64,000 nt of DNA from Rhodobacteraceae bacterium IMCC1335 (GCA_039640495.1 CP046864.1:3521001-3585000), one strand, 5' to 3'. Shown: positions 8,074-17,682, counted from the stretch's first letter. A program made the numbers and translations. The notes: generated by a model not told the origin, from the letters alone.

Positions 8074-9087
8074 TTATTGACTTCCTCCCCGCACGCGAGA
8101 CGACAGGGCAAATGTGAAGATAAGAGCAACAACCAAAACGGCGCCTTTTACAAAGTCCTGAGTATAATAAGGAGCATTCATCATCGTGAGTCCTTGCAAT
8201 AAAATGCCAACAAATAATGCGCCAATGGCGGTTCCAAACGCATTTGGCTTAGCAGCACCCAAAACGGCAAAACCAATCAAAGCGGCAGCCACGCTATCGA
8301 GAAGCAAATTATTTCCGGAAGCAATATCACCTCGTCCCAAGCGCGCTGCTAGTAAGATGCCTCCAATGGAAGCTGTGACACCCGATATCATATATGCTAA
8401 GATCTTATAATTAAACACATTTGTACCGGCCAATGCAGCTGCCCGCTCGTTAGAGCCAATAGCATACATTAGCCGACCGTGGCGGGTTTTTTCTAAAAAA
8501 ACCCAAATTAACACCGAAATAGCCAAAAATATTATGACGGGCACCGGAATTAATTTTTCCAAAAACAAATCAATTCTGTGTCGACCGAGCCACAAGAAGC
8601 CTTCTGCAAAAGTACCATCTGCAACTTCGCCTCCAGGAAGTCTCATACCTGTCGAGATCGAACGGCCTTCAGTGGGGATTCTTTGTAAACCTATCAGCAG
8701 AAACATCATGCCTAACGTTGCCAATAAATCAGGCACGCGCATTTTTACAATTAAAATTCCATTCACAAACCCAACAGCCGCGCCCATTAACAAACAAACG
8801 ATCACGGCAACCACAGCGCTTTGTTCCAATACAACCATCATGTAAGCAGACAGCATTAATGCTGAAGTTGCGACCGACCCTATCGAAAGATCGAAACCAT
8901 CTACTACCAAAGTGCAGGTAACTCCTAAAGCCAAAATACCAGTTATAGCCACAGATTGAAAAATAAATACAGCTGAGCGGGGGCCTGCAAAACCATTGGC
9001 AAAAATACTAAAAAATAAAACCAATAATCCCGCAAGAATTATAAATCCAAAACGAATGGCGAACTCTCTTAGAAGATCTTTTTTCAT
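8074..9087 (-). CDS. RbsC-like sugar ABC transporter permease
   Basis: A 337-residue membrane protein of the ribose-type permease family (BPD_transp_2), with eight to ten hydrophobic segments. Family landmarks are VDGFDLSIGS near residue 63 and AIGSNERAAALAGTNV near residue 215, the cytoplasmic loop that contacts the ATPase. Its ATG overlaps the stop of the ATPase gene by 4 bp, so translation is coupled. It forms the channel for the importer of the 5-modified pentose module. Confidence 0.9.
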   Translation of the reverse strand: MKKDLLREFAIRFGFIILAGLLVLFFSIFANGFAGPRSAVFIFQSVAITGILALGVTCTLVVDGFDLSIGSVATSALMLSAYMMVVLEQSAVVAVIVCLLMGAAVGFVNGILIVKMRVPDLLATLGMMFLLIGLQRIPTEGRSISTGMRLPGGEVADGTFAEGFLWLGRHRIDLFLEKLIPVPVIIFLAISVLIWVFLEKTRHGRLMYAIGSNERAAALAGTNVFNYKILAYMISGVTASIGGILLAARLGRGDIASGNNLLLDSVAAALIGFAVLGAAKPNAFGTAIGALFVGILLQGLTMMNAPYYTQDFVKGAVLVVALIFTFALSSRVRGGSQ

Positions 9088-10607
9088 TCTATAACTTCAG
9101 CCTGTTTGAAAAGGTTGGAATTTCCAGAAACCTGAGACAAAAGCTCTGAAAGGTCTATATTTCTATTCACATGCTCACCGACAATGGCCTTTTCGTGCAA
9201 AACTATTATTCGATCTGCAATTTCAATTGCCTCATCAAGCTCAGACACAAAAACTAATGTGGCGCGATTATCTGAAGTGGCCCTGATATGCTGGCCGATG
9301 TCGCGCCGCGCTTTAATATCAACACCCTGAAAAGGCTCATTAAGTATCAGAACCTTGCAAGGCTTCAAAAGCCAGCGACCAACAATAACTTTTTGCTGAT
9401 TACCACCCGACAACGTTTCAATTGCATCTTTTCCGCTCTGGCACACAATTCCCATTGTATCGATCATATCACTGCAAACAGAATACTGCCTTTTTCTATC
9501 GGTAAAGCCAAAGTTCGAAAAACTCTTTGTAAACGGCAGTGTCAAATTCGCTTCAATGTCAAAATCGCCCACGACTGCATTATTTGCCCGATCTTTAGGG
9601 CTCATATGAACACCACGATATATTGCCTCAGCAGGGCTCTTGGGCTCAAAAATCGTACCTTCTAGATAAACTTTGCCGCTTGCAGGCTTTTCCAAACCAA
9701 ATAAAATTGAAGATAGCAAGCTTTTGCCGCTGCCGAGTAAACCAGTAATAGCTACAATTTCACCACGCGAGACTGTAATTTCCACAGGGTCACTTTCGTC
9801 CGAGAGACGCAGATCACTTAGTTGCAAGACCGGGGAAGAACCCTCAGCTACCTCGATCTTAAAATCACTCATTTTCTGACCTAACATTGCGGTAACTGCG
9901 CCTTCGTAGTCTAAATTCTCTCCCTCAAACTTACCGGAAATTTGACCATCCCGCATTGCCAAGATACGGTCTGCAATAGCTCTTATATCTGACATACGAT
10001 GCGAAATATAAAGAATAGCGACTCCGTCACGCTTTAACGTTTTAATTACCTCAAACAGTCTTTTCGCTTCGACGGCAGATAATGAGGAAGTTGGTTCATC
10101 CAAAATCAGGAGCTTAGGGTTGCAAGCAACAGCACGCGCGATCGCAATCAATTGTCGGTCGGCAATACCCAACCTAGAAACTGCAACATCCAAATCCGCG
10201 TCAAACCCAACAGATTTGGCTATTTTGGCAGCTCGCGCTTTCATTTCCGCACGCTTTAAAAACATTCTTTTTCCAGGCTGTGCCAAATTATCCAACAAAA
10301 GATTCGACGTCACATCAAGGTCGGGAATAACACCATCATTGATTGATTGATGTACAGTGATCACGCCATTTCTAGAGGCCTCAATAGGTGATCTTGGCTT
10401 AAACGGAGAACCAAAAAGTTTAATCTGCCCTGTATCAGGTGAATGCACCCCACATAGAATTTTTACCAGTGTTGATTTTCCTGCACCATTGGCGCCCATT
10501 AAAACACTGACCTGACCGGAAGGCAATTTCATGTCAATGCCGCGCAACACCTGGTTGGGCCCAAACGACTTTTCTAATCTGCTAATTTCGCACGCCACGT
10601 CGGACAT
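9084..10607 (-). CDS. RbsA-like sugar ABC transporter ATP-binding protein (two ABC domains)
   Basis: About 507 residues with two tandem ABC ATPase domains as in RbsA/MglA. The first has the P-loop GANGAGKST near 39 and Walker B LLILDEPTS. The second has GLLGSGKS near 292 and signature LSGGNQQK, with a degenerate Walker B (LILNEPFQG, Asn for Asp) that is usual in the second half of RbsA-type proteins. The ATG at 10607 has AGGGAG 7 nt upstream and is preferred over a TTG at 10625. It is first in the leftward importer operon and is divergent from mtnK across the 41-bp palindrome. Confidence 0.92.
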   Translation of the reverse strand: MSDVACEISRLEKSFGPNQVLRGIDMKLPSGQVSVLMGANGAGKSTLVKILCGVHSPDTGQIKLFGSPFKPRSPIEASRNGVITVHQSINDGVIPDLDVTSNLLLDNLAQPGKRMFLKRAEMKARAAKIAKSVGFDADLDVAVSRLGIADRQLIAIARAVACNPKLLILDEPTSSLSAVEAKRLFEVIKTLKRDGVAILYISHRMSDIRAIADRILAMRDGQISGKFEGENLDYEGAVTAMLGQKMSDFKIEVAEGSSPVLQLSDLRLSDESDPVEITVSRGEIVAITGLLGSGKSLLSSILFGLEKPASGKVYLEGTIFEPKSPAEAIYRGVHMSPKDRANNAVVGDFDIEANLTLPFTKSFSNFGFTDRKRQYSVCSDMIDTMGIVCQSGKDAIETLSGGNQQKVIVGRWLLKPCKVLILNEPFQGVDIKARRDIGQHIRATSDNRATLVFVSELDEAIEIADRIIVLHEKAIVGEHVNRNIDLSELLSQVSGNSNLFKQAEVIE

Positions 10608-10638
10608 TATTAAGCTCCCTAACAATCACTTTTGTCTT

Positions 10639-10679
10639 GATTCACTCAGATGTCAAGCTTGTTGACATTTGATTGAATC
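10639..10679. promoter_or_regulatory. 41-bp near-perfect palindrome, probable SorC-type operator with back-to-back -35 boxes
   Basis: Two 18-bp arms (10639-10656 and 10662-10679) match at 16 of 18 positions around the 5-nt centre GCTTG. Each arm's inner end reads TTGACA toward its own side, so the same element can supply a -35 box for both the importer operon (leftward) and the mtnK operon (rightward). No good -10 box was found at standard spacing. The SorC-family regulator encoded at the end of the right-hand operon is the obvious candidate to bind here. The palindrome is seen directly; the regulator link is inferred. Confidence 0.8.
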
Positions 10680-10716
10680 GGTTGGATGGTCTACAAATGC
10701 CGTTAAGGAGTTTGTA

Positions 10717-11973
10717 ATGATCGATGATAAATATGAACCGTTAACAATACAAAATTTACCTAAGCGATTAATGGCTGTTCGCGAATTAACGGACCAAATC
10801 GGGCAGAATGTTGACACTTGGGAAGTTAAAGAGGTCGGCGATGGCAATCTAAACCTTGTATTTGTTGTAAAAAGCCCTTCTGGAGCGGTAATTGTAAAGC
10901 AAGCCCTTCCTTATGTTCGACTGGTAGGAGATAGTTGGCCGCTTCCATTATATCGCGCTTATTTTGAGTATCATGCATTGACCAGACAAGCAGCGAGGGC
11001 CGAGGGCACTGTCCCGAAAGTTTATTACTTCAACAGTGACCAAGCTCTCCTCGTTATGGAATATCTTACACCCCACAAAATTCTTAGAGAAAAGCTTATT
11101 TTGGGAGAAAAAGTAGAAAATCTGGCAGCGGACGTAGGACAGTTTTGCGCTAGGACGGCGTTTCGTGGCTCAGACCTTTCATTAGACACAGCGCGAGTCA
11201 AAAACGATCGAGCGTTATTTGCAGGCAATGTAGCTATCCCCGCAATTACCGAAGCGTTAGTTTTTACAGATCCCTATTTCGATGCGAATATGAACAATCA
11301 TACAGCCGGGTTGGACATAATTGTCGAAACTATACGCAATGATATAGAAATGAAGGCACGCACACAGCATTTCTTTCGGCTCTATTCAGCACAACAAGAC
11401 ACAATGTGTCATGGGGACCTTCACTCTGGTTCGATAATGTGCACCTCCACAGAGAGTAAAGTGATTGACCCAGAATTTGTAACCTATGGACCGTTTGGAT
11501 TTGATTTAGGTATGTTATTCGCAAATTACTTCATGGCCTTTTTCTCACAAACCGAACATCGAGGTGACAATTTAGAAGATTATCAAAACTGGATATTGGC
11601 GGTAATTTCAGAAACTTGGTCAAGTTTTGAAAAAGAGTTTTCTGACCTTTGGCATACGGAGCGTACCGGAATGTTGTATCCTAAAACTATGTTTGAAGAT
11701 CAAGGCCATAGCTCGAATAAGGCATTGATCAGTTTATTAACTGATATCTGGCGAAACAGCTTAGGGTTTTGTGGCATAGAAATGCATCGGCGCTGTTTGT
11801 CGCTGGCGCACAACGCAGATTTTGAACGTATTGATGATTTAGAGCGGCGCGCTCCTCTGGAGGCGCGCAATTTGATGATGGGGCGAGACCTTATTTTAAA
11901 GAATGAAAAAATTAGCAGCACCAACGATCTTTTAAATTTAGCCAGAAAATTTAACGCGGAGAACTTTTTATGA
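10717..11973 (+). CDS. mtnK: S-methyl-5-thioribose kinase (MtnK)
   Basis: A 418-residue cytosolic kinase that phosphorylates C1 of 5-methylthioribose with ATP (or 5-deoxyribose in DHAP-shunt settings). It belongs to the choline kinase/APH fold. The catalytic HGDLHSGSIM is near residues 232-241 and the metal-binding IDPEF follows about 12 residues later, as in MtnK. AAGGAG lies 6 nt before the ATG at 10717; a GTG/ATT-type extension to 10669 would run into the palindrome. First gene of the rightward operon; its stop overlaps the mtnA start by 4 bp. Confidence 0.93.
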   Translation: MIDDKYEPLTIQNLPKRLMAVRELTDQIGQNVDTWEVKEVGDGNLNLVFVVKSPSGAVIVKQALPYVRLVGDSWPLPLYRAYFEYHALTRQAARAEGTVPKVYYFNSDQALLVMEYLTPHKILREKLILGEKVENLAADVGQFCARTAFRGSDLSLDTARVKNDRALFAGNVAIPAITEALVFTDPYFDANMNNHTAGLDIIVETIRNDIEMKARTQHFFRLYSAQQDTMCHGDLHSGSIMCTSTESKVIDPEFVTYGPFGFDLGMLFANYFMAFFSQTEHRGDNLEDYQNWILAVISETWSSFEKEFSDLWHTERTGMLYPKTMFEDQGHSSNKALISLLTDIWRNSLGFCGIEMHRRCLSLAHNADFERIDDLERRAPLEARNLMMGRDLILKNEKISSTNDLLNLARKFNAENFL

Positions 11974-13082
11974 AAGTCAACGGAGTTGCATTCAGATCGA
12001 TCTGGTATGACGAACATGAAAAAAATGTAAAGATTATTGACCAACGCTGGCTTCCGCACGAATTCCGGATCGTGCATCTTAAAACAAAAAACGACTTTGC
12101 CAACGCAATTTCCGATATGTGGGTGCGTGGCGCACCGCTAATAGGCGCAACCGCAGCCTATGCGATCGCTGAAATAATGGCCGTTGACCCAAGCAATACA
12201 AGTTTGGAAACTGCATGTATCGAGCTGAATGAAACGAGACCAACAGCAATAAATTTGTACTGGGCTTTATCGCGCTGCAAAAGTGCATTGGAAAGCGTAG
12301 AGGTAAACGTGCGCGCAGCTGCAGCAATGCAGTTGGCACATGCCATTGCAGAAGAAGATGTGGTAATGAACCAACAAATTGGAATGCACACGTTAAACAT
12401 AATCAAAAAACTTGCGGCGAAAAAATCCAATAATGCACCAGTCAACATCCTCACTCACTGCAATGCCGGATGGTTGGCAACAGTTGATTGGGGAACGGCG
12501 ACGAGCGGCATGTATCAAGCACATGATGCAGGAATACCGATTCATATATGGGTTGATGAAACTAGACCTAGAAATCAAGGCAGCCTTACCAGTTGGGAAT
12601 TGGGCAGCCATGGCATTCCCCACACCTACATAACGGACAATGCTGGCGGGCATCTTATGCAGCATAACAAAGTTGACATGGTTATTGTGGGAACCGATAG
12701 AACTACAGCGCGCGGTGACGTGTGTAATAAAATAGGTACGTATCTCAAAGCTTTGGCAGCCTTTGATAACAACGTGCCATTTTATGTTGCCCTACCCTCT
12801 CCAACTATCGATTGGAGCGTAAACGACGGGGTAGCAGAAATTCCAATCGAAGAACGATCTAGTTTGGAAGTGAGTCATATTATGGGTATAGATCCAAATG
12901 AAAACTTGGCAACAGTCCAGATCACGCCACAAGAAGCAGAGACTGGAAATCCAGCTTTTGATGTAACGCCAAATCGCTTAATCACTGGCTTAATCACTGA
13001 ACGCGGCATCGCAGAAGCCTCGTCAGAAGGCTTGGATGGCTTATTTCCCGAATTCAAAGGTAAAAACAATGATCGAAAATAG
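11970..13082 (+). CDS. mtnA: S-methyl-5-thioribose-1-phosphate isomerase (MtnA)
   Basis: A 370-residue enzyme that converts the aldose 1-phosphate to the ketose methylthioribulose 1-phosphate (or 5-deoxyribulose 1-phosphate). The fold is that of the eIF2B-alpha/MtnA family. The two catalytic residues are visible: Cys near 164 in THCNAG and Asp near 243 in VGTDRTT. Length suits the family (about 350-370). It starts inside the mtnK stop (ATGA) and its last 14 bp overlap the aldolase gene, so the three enzymes are translationally coupled. The usual downstream partner MtnB is absent; an aldolase takes that place. Confidence 0.94.
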   Translation: MKVNGVAFRSIWYDEHEKNVKIIDQRWLPHEFRIVHLKTKNDFANAISDMWVRGAPLIGATAAYAIAEIMAVDPSNTSLETACIELNETRPTAINLYWALSRCKSALESVEVNVRAAAAMQLAHAIAEEDVVMNQQIGMHTLNIIKKLAAKKSNNAPVNILTHCNAGWLATVDWGTATSGMYQAHDAGIPIHIWVDETRPRNQGSLTSWELGSHGIPHTYITDNAGGHLMQHNKVDMVIVGTDRTTARGDVCNKIGTYLKALAAFDNNVPFYVALPSPTIDWSVNDGVAEIPIEERSSLEVSHIMGIDPNENLATVQITPQEAETGNPAFDVTPNRLITGLITERGIAEASSEGLDGLFPEFKGKNNDRK

Positions 13083-15105
13083 ATTTTCTGAGCTTGAAGC
13101 TCAAAAATGGCGCTGTAATGCGGGCAGTCTTGCCGCTGATCAAGAGCTAGCAGAACGTGTCTATACCTCTCGTTTGATTGGATCTGATCGGGACTTACTT
13201 ATGCATGGGGGGGGAAATACATCCGTAAAGCTCCAACGCGAAAACCTTTTCGGTGAACAAAAAGATGTACTTCACGTGAAAGGATCTGGGTGGGATCTCG
13301 ATACGATTCAGGCTGCTGGATTGCCCGGCGTATGGCTGAGCCCTTTGCTAAAGCTTAGGCAGCTAGATTCCCTAAGTGATGAAGATATGGTAAATTATCA
13401 GCGCTCAAACTTATTAGACTGCGCTTCTCCAAACCCAAGTGTGGAAACACTGCTTCACGCATTTTTACCGCATCGATTTGTAGACCATACTCATGCTACA
13501 CCTTTTTTAATTTTAGCAAACCTTCCTAATGCGGAAGAAATTTGTCATGAAATTTTTGGGAATCGACTCGGGATCGTTCCTTACATCATGCCAGGTTTTA
13601 ATCTCGCAAAAAAAGCAGCCGAAGTTTACGACAGTAATCCAAATGTAGAAGGCCTGCTCTTGTTGAACCATGGGCATTTTGCTTTTGGGGAAACCGCTGA
13701 AGCCAGCTATAATTTAATTGTTTCACATACAAATGAAGTAGCCGATTATTTGAAAATGACGAAACCAACCTCAATTGGTTGGCGCGGGTCAATTGAAAAA
13801 AGAAATGTTCTGCCAGTTTTAAGGGGCGCAATTGCGGAAGTTCATAAAAATATAGGCATCCAAATGCCTATATTAGATGTTAGGAATTGTGCCGATGTAA
13901 TGTCATTTTTCGAACGCCCAGATTTAGAAAGCTTAGCCAAAAGAGGCATGGCATCTCCCGATCACGTTCTGCGTACTAAAGGTCAGCCTCTGATCTTAAC
14001 AACGCGTGAGCTGGCTGGCGGCAAAGAGAATATTATTAATAAGATTAAAACATTTGCATCAGATTACAGAAAATACTTCGAAAGACAGGCTCCAAATGCC
14101 TTTGAACCGAAAACGTTAATTTCTCCGGATCCAAAACATGCGTGGGTTGAGGGTGTAGGGATTGTTGGTTTTGGAACAAGCCCGGCCGCCGCGTCTGCTG
14201 CAGCAGATTTAGCAGAGCAAAATATGCGTGTCAGATCTGTAGGAGAAGATGCAGGAGGGTTTTATCCTCTTGGCGAAAAAGATATGTTTGATTGTGAGTA
14301 TTGGTCGCTTGAGCAAGCCAAACTTGGAAAAGGTATTGCTCCGCCATTACAGGGAAAAATTGCTGTTATAACAGGTGGTGCAGGCGCAATCGGATTAGCT
14401 ACTGCACAAGCTTTGGCGGCTAAAGGCGCTAGTATAATGTTGGTAGATCAAGCCCTTGACAAACTGGAGTCTGCGGCAGCGTCGTTGGGACATTGGCATG
14501 GTTTTTATGAAACGAATATCACCGAGGAAGGTGCTGCAAAAGACGCCATGAATGCCTGCATCGAAAAATTTGGGGGTATAGATATATTGGTCTCTAATGC
14601 AGGGTCTGCCCAAGGTGGTGGTTTATTAGACCTACATGAAGAGCAGCTCAGGGCGGCGTTTGAACTAAACTTTTTCGCGCACTATAAATTTGCAACTGAA
14701 GCTGCACAAATGATGCAAGCCCAAGGACATGGCGGTCAGATACTTTTCAACATATCTAAACAATCCGTAAATCCAGGCAAAAACATGGGAGCCTATGGGA
14801 TGCCCAAAGCAACCACAATGTTTTTAATGCGCCAATTGGCGTTAGAACTTGGGCCAGAGGGAATTAGAGTGAACGGCATAAATGCTGATAGAATAAGATC
14901 CGGGTTATTAACCGACAGCTTTATCAAAGAACGGTCCAAGGCACGCGGTATGAGCGAAGCAGATTATATGGGCGGAAACCTACTTCAAAAAGAAGTAGAA
15001 GCCAGCCACGTCGCAGATGCCTTTGTGGCCTTGGCATTGATGTCAAGAACTACAGGACATGTTCTCACGGTTGACGGTGGGAATACAGCAGCCGCGCTGA
15101 GGTGA
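13069..15105 (+). CDS. Bifunctional class II aldolase / short-chain dehydrogenase (RhaD-like fusion)
   Basis: A 678-residue fusion. The N-terminal class II aldolase domain (about 25-380) carries the zinc ligands DHTHATP (about 139-141) and NHGH (about 200). The C-terminal SDR domain (from about 430) has TGGAGAIG near 435, NAGS, and the YxxxK catalytic pair in AYGMPK (Tyr 576, Lys 580). RhaD-type fusions cleave a ketose 1-phosphate to dihydroxyacetone phosphate and an aldehyde, and the SDR half acts on the aldehyde. After MtnK and MtnA the likely substrate is methylthioribulose 1-phosphate or 5-deoxyribulose 1-phosphate, giving DHAP and (methylthio)acetaldehyde or acetaldehyde. The ATG at 13069 is preferred over 13036. 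Confidence 0.88.
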   Translation: MIENRFSELEAQKWRCNAGSLAADQELAERVYTSRLIGSDRDLLMHGGGNTSVKLQRENLFGEQKDVLHVKGSGWDLDTIQAAGLPGVWLSPLLKLRQLDSLSDEDMVNYQRSNLLDCASPNPSVETLLHAFLPHRFVDHTHATPFLILANLPNAEEICHEIFGNRLGIVPYIMPGFNLAKKAAEVYDSNPNVEGLLLLNHGHFAFGETAEASYNLIVSHTNEVADYLKMTKPTSIGWRGSIEKRNVLPVLRGAIAEVHKNIGIQMPILDVRNCADVMSFFERPDLESLAKRGMASPDHVLRTKGQPLILTTRELAGGKENIINKIKTFASDYRKYFERQAPNAFEPKTLISPDPKHAWVEGVGIVGFGTSPAAASAAADLAEQNMRVRSVGEDAGGFYPLGEKDMFDCEYWSLEQAKLGKGIAPPLQGKIAVITGGAGAIGLATAQALAAKGASIMLVDQALDKLESAAASLGHWHGFYETNITEEGAAKDAMNACIEKFGGIDILVSNAGSAQGGGLLDLHEEQLRAAFELNFFAHYKFATEAAQMMQAQGHGGQILFNISKQSVNPGKNMGAYGMPKATTMFLMRQLALELGPEGIRVNGINADRIRSGLLTDSFIKERSKARGMSEADYMGGNLLQKEVEASHVADAFVALALMSRTTGHVLTVDGGNTAAALR

Positions 15106-15109
15106 TTTA

Positions 15110-16063
15110 TTGTACGCAAATGAGACAAAACCTTATACTGCTTTAAAATCGGATGTTTTGGTTACCGTATCTGAGCTATATTACAAAGATGGTCGCACGC
15201 AGCAAGATATTGCTGAGAGATTGGGAATTTCGCGTGCCACGGTCATCAATTATTTAAAGCAAAGCCGTGATCAGGGTCTCGTCGAAATAAAGATAAAAGG
15301 TTCCGCATATCAAGGATCTGAATTAGAACTGGAACTTAGGCGAAAATATGCACTCAAAGAAGTTTATATCACAAATACCGATCACAAACGAACGGCGCAT
15401 GAAGCGCATCTATCAACAGCACGATTGGCCGCAAACGCATTAGAGGGATTATTAAAAAATGGAGATAGAATAGGAGTTGCATGGGGACGAACTATCCAAC
15501 TTGTCTCAAAAGAATTATCACGAAAAGATATTCATTCTCTGACTATTTGCCAAATTACAGGAAGCGTAATGTCAGAAGAATTGATTAGTGCAGAAGCGAG
15601 CGCGATCAGGTTTGCAGAAAACTTAAACGGACGCTGTTACACCCTTCATGCCCCTGCAATCATGTCTCAGCCAAATTTGGCTCATCAACTTCGGCAAGAG
15701 CCAGTCGTGAATGATCAACTTGAAAGGTTAAAGGGGTTAAACAGAATTATATTTTCCGTTGGAGGTATAGATTTGGCAGATCCAACAAGAATTAAGATGG
15801 CCACAGATAAAGAACTTTCTTCTTTTCTCATGAATGGGGCGAAAGCCCTTTTGTGCGGACATATACTGGATGCCAATGGGGAACATATTGAACATGATTT
15901 TAGTGAAAGAATAATTGGTATGAAACCAAATGAGATACGTTCGGTTCCATGTAAGATATGCGTCGCCTCACAACATCACGATGCGATTGCCGTACGAACT
16001 GCACTCATTGGAGGCTATGCAACACATTTAGTGATCGATAAATCTTTAGCTCGTTTGTTGTGA
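15110..16063 (+). CDS. SorC/DeoR-type sugar-binding transcriptional regulator
   Basis: A 317-residue regulator. An N-terminal helix-turn-helix (RTQQDIAERLGISRATVIN, about 28-46) is followed by the SorC-type phosphosugar-binding domain with GDRIGVAWGRT near 120. The start is a TTG at 15110 behind GAGGTGA, 4 bp after the aldolase stop, so it closes the operon. Members bind a sugar-phosphate intermediate, here probably a product of MtnK or MtnA, to release the operator. The 41-bp palindrome between the two divergent operons is its likely site. Confidence 0.88.
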   Translation: MYANETKPYTALKSDVLVTVSELYYKDGRTQQDIAERLGISRATVINYLKQSRDQGLVEIKIKGSAYQGSELELELRRKYALKEVYITNTDHKRTAHEAHLSTARLAANALEGLLKNGDRIGVAWGRTIQLVSKELSRKDIHSLTICQITGSVMSEELISAEASAIRFAENLNGRCYTLHAPAIMSQPNLAHQLRQEPVVNDQLERLKGLNRIIFSVGGIDLADPTRIKMATDKELSSFLMNGAKALLCGHILDANGEHIEHDFSERIIGMKPNEIRSVPCKICVASQHHDAIAVRTALIGGYATHLVIDKSLARLL

Positions 16064-16700
16064 ATTGTTTTAGCGGAGCCAGAAATTTGTATCGCTGTAT
16101 TTGAACCCCATACCTTAAATTTTTTTAAGGCCTAGGCTTGGATAGAACGCTGAGATACCTGATAAATAATGATATGATTTTTCTGCAGAAGATGTCAGTC
16201 GGCTTACAGATACTAGGTCTATCAGCTCTGTATATGGCGTTATTTGTCGAAGCGCCCCTGATATATCTAATTTGGTAGCTTGCAGATAAGTGTTTCGTTT
16301 TGATCAATAAAAAGGTTCACTGAATGAGTTTAACTCCAACTTTTTAATTAATAAAGGCGAATGGCTGAGATTGTTGTGTGCGCATATCACCGCTTCGAAA
16401 AACAGTTAAATAAGATTGGATGAAGCTAAACCTGGATCGGCTTCAACAACAGGCTACCAGCGTCTCTGCCCGAAAAAATCGACCACTGAGACAGCCATAG
16501 CCCGCCATAAACATATTTTCATCCAAGAACGGCAGTTTCTCATTGGTGCCTGCAGAAACCTGCACCTTTGCAGTGGCCATCAGCAGCTCATATGAGGCTC
16601 TTCTCCATACGAAGCTTCTGCCGATTATCCTGTCGCGCAAACCTCAACTCACAAAATATCCTGAAAATGGAGGCTTTGAACGCTGGCCTCTATTGCAGCG
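16064..16700. other. Intergenic stretch without a recognised gene
   Basis: About 640 bases between two tail-to-tail transcription units. It begins with an AT-rich hairpin, CCTTAAA/TTTAAGG around TTTT (16113-16130), which could help end the sorC-type transcript. Small open frames (for example 16443-16640, minus) lack ribosome sites and recognisable motifs. I see nothing else supportable. Confidence 0.5.
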
Positions 16701-17237
16701 TCACACAGGCCCGGTATATTCACCGCGCGCAGGGTAATTATTTGCAATCATAAAATCAAGCGCGCCGATCAGCTCTGAAAAATGCGGCCGCACGAAGGGC
16801 ATCGTTTGAACCGACGCATAATAAAGCGTCTGATCGGGTGAAACCATGAACAGACCGGGCTCTGCAAACAGCTTAGGCTCTTCTATACCGATCGAGGTTT
16901 TACCGCGTGATGTCGAGATATAAAGCCCCCAGTCACGGGCCATCGACAAAGGCATATAATAGCCAAAGCGCAAACCATCGTTGCCAATTTTCTGCGCCAT
17001 TTTTTCGGTACGCTCTTGCCCGTCAGAACTGATAGCGATGGTGCCTACACCGCGATCGGCAAACGCAGTCACCAAGGCCTGAAACTCTTTGAGATAGGTT
17101 GCACAAAGCGGACAATGCAATCCGCGGTAAAAGCACAGCACGGTTCCGCGTTGGCTCGTTTCAGATGAAAGATCGAAGCGCCCTTGATCAAGCGTTGGAA
17201 CGCTCAGATTGGGTGTTTTTTGGCGGGGAACAAGCAT
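16701..17237 (-). CDS. AhpC/TSA-family peroxiredoxin-like protein
   Basis: A 178-residue thioredoxin-fold protein. The first strands (TPNLSVPTLDQGRFDL) and the active-site region GLHCPLCATYL (Cys near 42 and 45) match the AhpC/TSA family, with a CPLC motif typical of the peroxiredoxin-like branch. It probably reduces peroxides or works as a thiol oxidoreductase in the cytosol. No signal peptide. It is not in an operon with its neighbours. Exact reductant and substrate unknown. Confidence 0.78.
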   Translation of the reverse strand: MLVPRQKTPNLSVPTLDQGRFDLSSETSQRGTVLCFYRGLHCPLCATYLKEFQALVTAFADRGVGTIAISSDGQERTEKMAQKIGNDGLRFGYYMPLSMARDWGLYISTSRGKTSIGIEEPKLFAEPGLFMVSPDQTLYYASVQTMPFVRPHFSELIGALDFMIANNYPARGEYTGPV

Positions 17238-17682
17238 GTAAAACCTTCTTTTTGGATTGTTCCTTTTTTATAGGCCGCTTCGCATAATAACAAAACCTAA
17301 TCTTTTGCTTATGCCCAGCCTGATCGGAGCAGCTTTCTCGAACAGCAGCGCACCCAGCTAAAAAAACCAACATAACGATATACCTCTGCAATCGGCAAAA
17401 GAGAGCAACGGTTTGATCAGGTTAAACCAGCCAGACCCTATCTTTTAGCGCCAAAATGGTAATTTTTTAACTTTTCAACCTGCATTTCAGCGCCGCGCGC
17501 CATTGCAACGTGCGGCGTTGGCTTTCGCGCAAGCCATCTGAATTTGTCCAGATCTTTACCGGCCAGCACGGGGCCGATCATAGCGATGGACCTCTTTTAA
17601 ACCTTGCACTATCATCAAGGCTCGTCCGCAAAATGGGGGCCGATAAAGCCTATCACCTTGAACGCTTGCAGGAGAGATATGA
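17238..17682. other. Intergenic, no gene recognised
   Basis: About 445 bases between divergent genes. It must hold the promoters of the peroxiredoxin-like gene (leftward) and of the Lrp-domain/Liv operon (rightward). AGGAGA at 17670 is the ribosome site of the latter. I see no convincing RNA gene or coding frame. Confidence 0.4.

Noticed and set aside
16443..16640. 65-codon minus-strand frame in the gap after the SorC-type gene
   Set aside because: No ribosome site, no recognised motif and no supporting neighbour.
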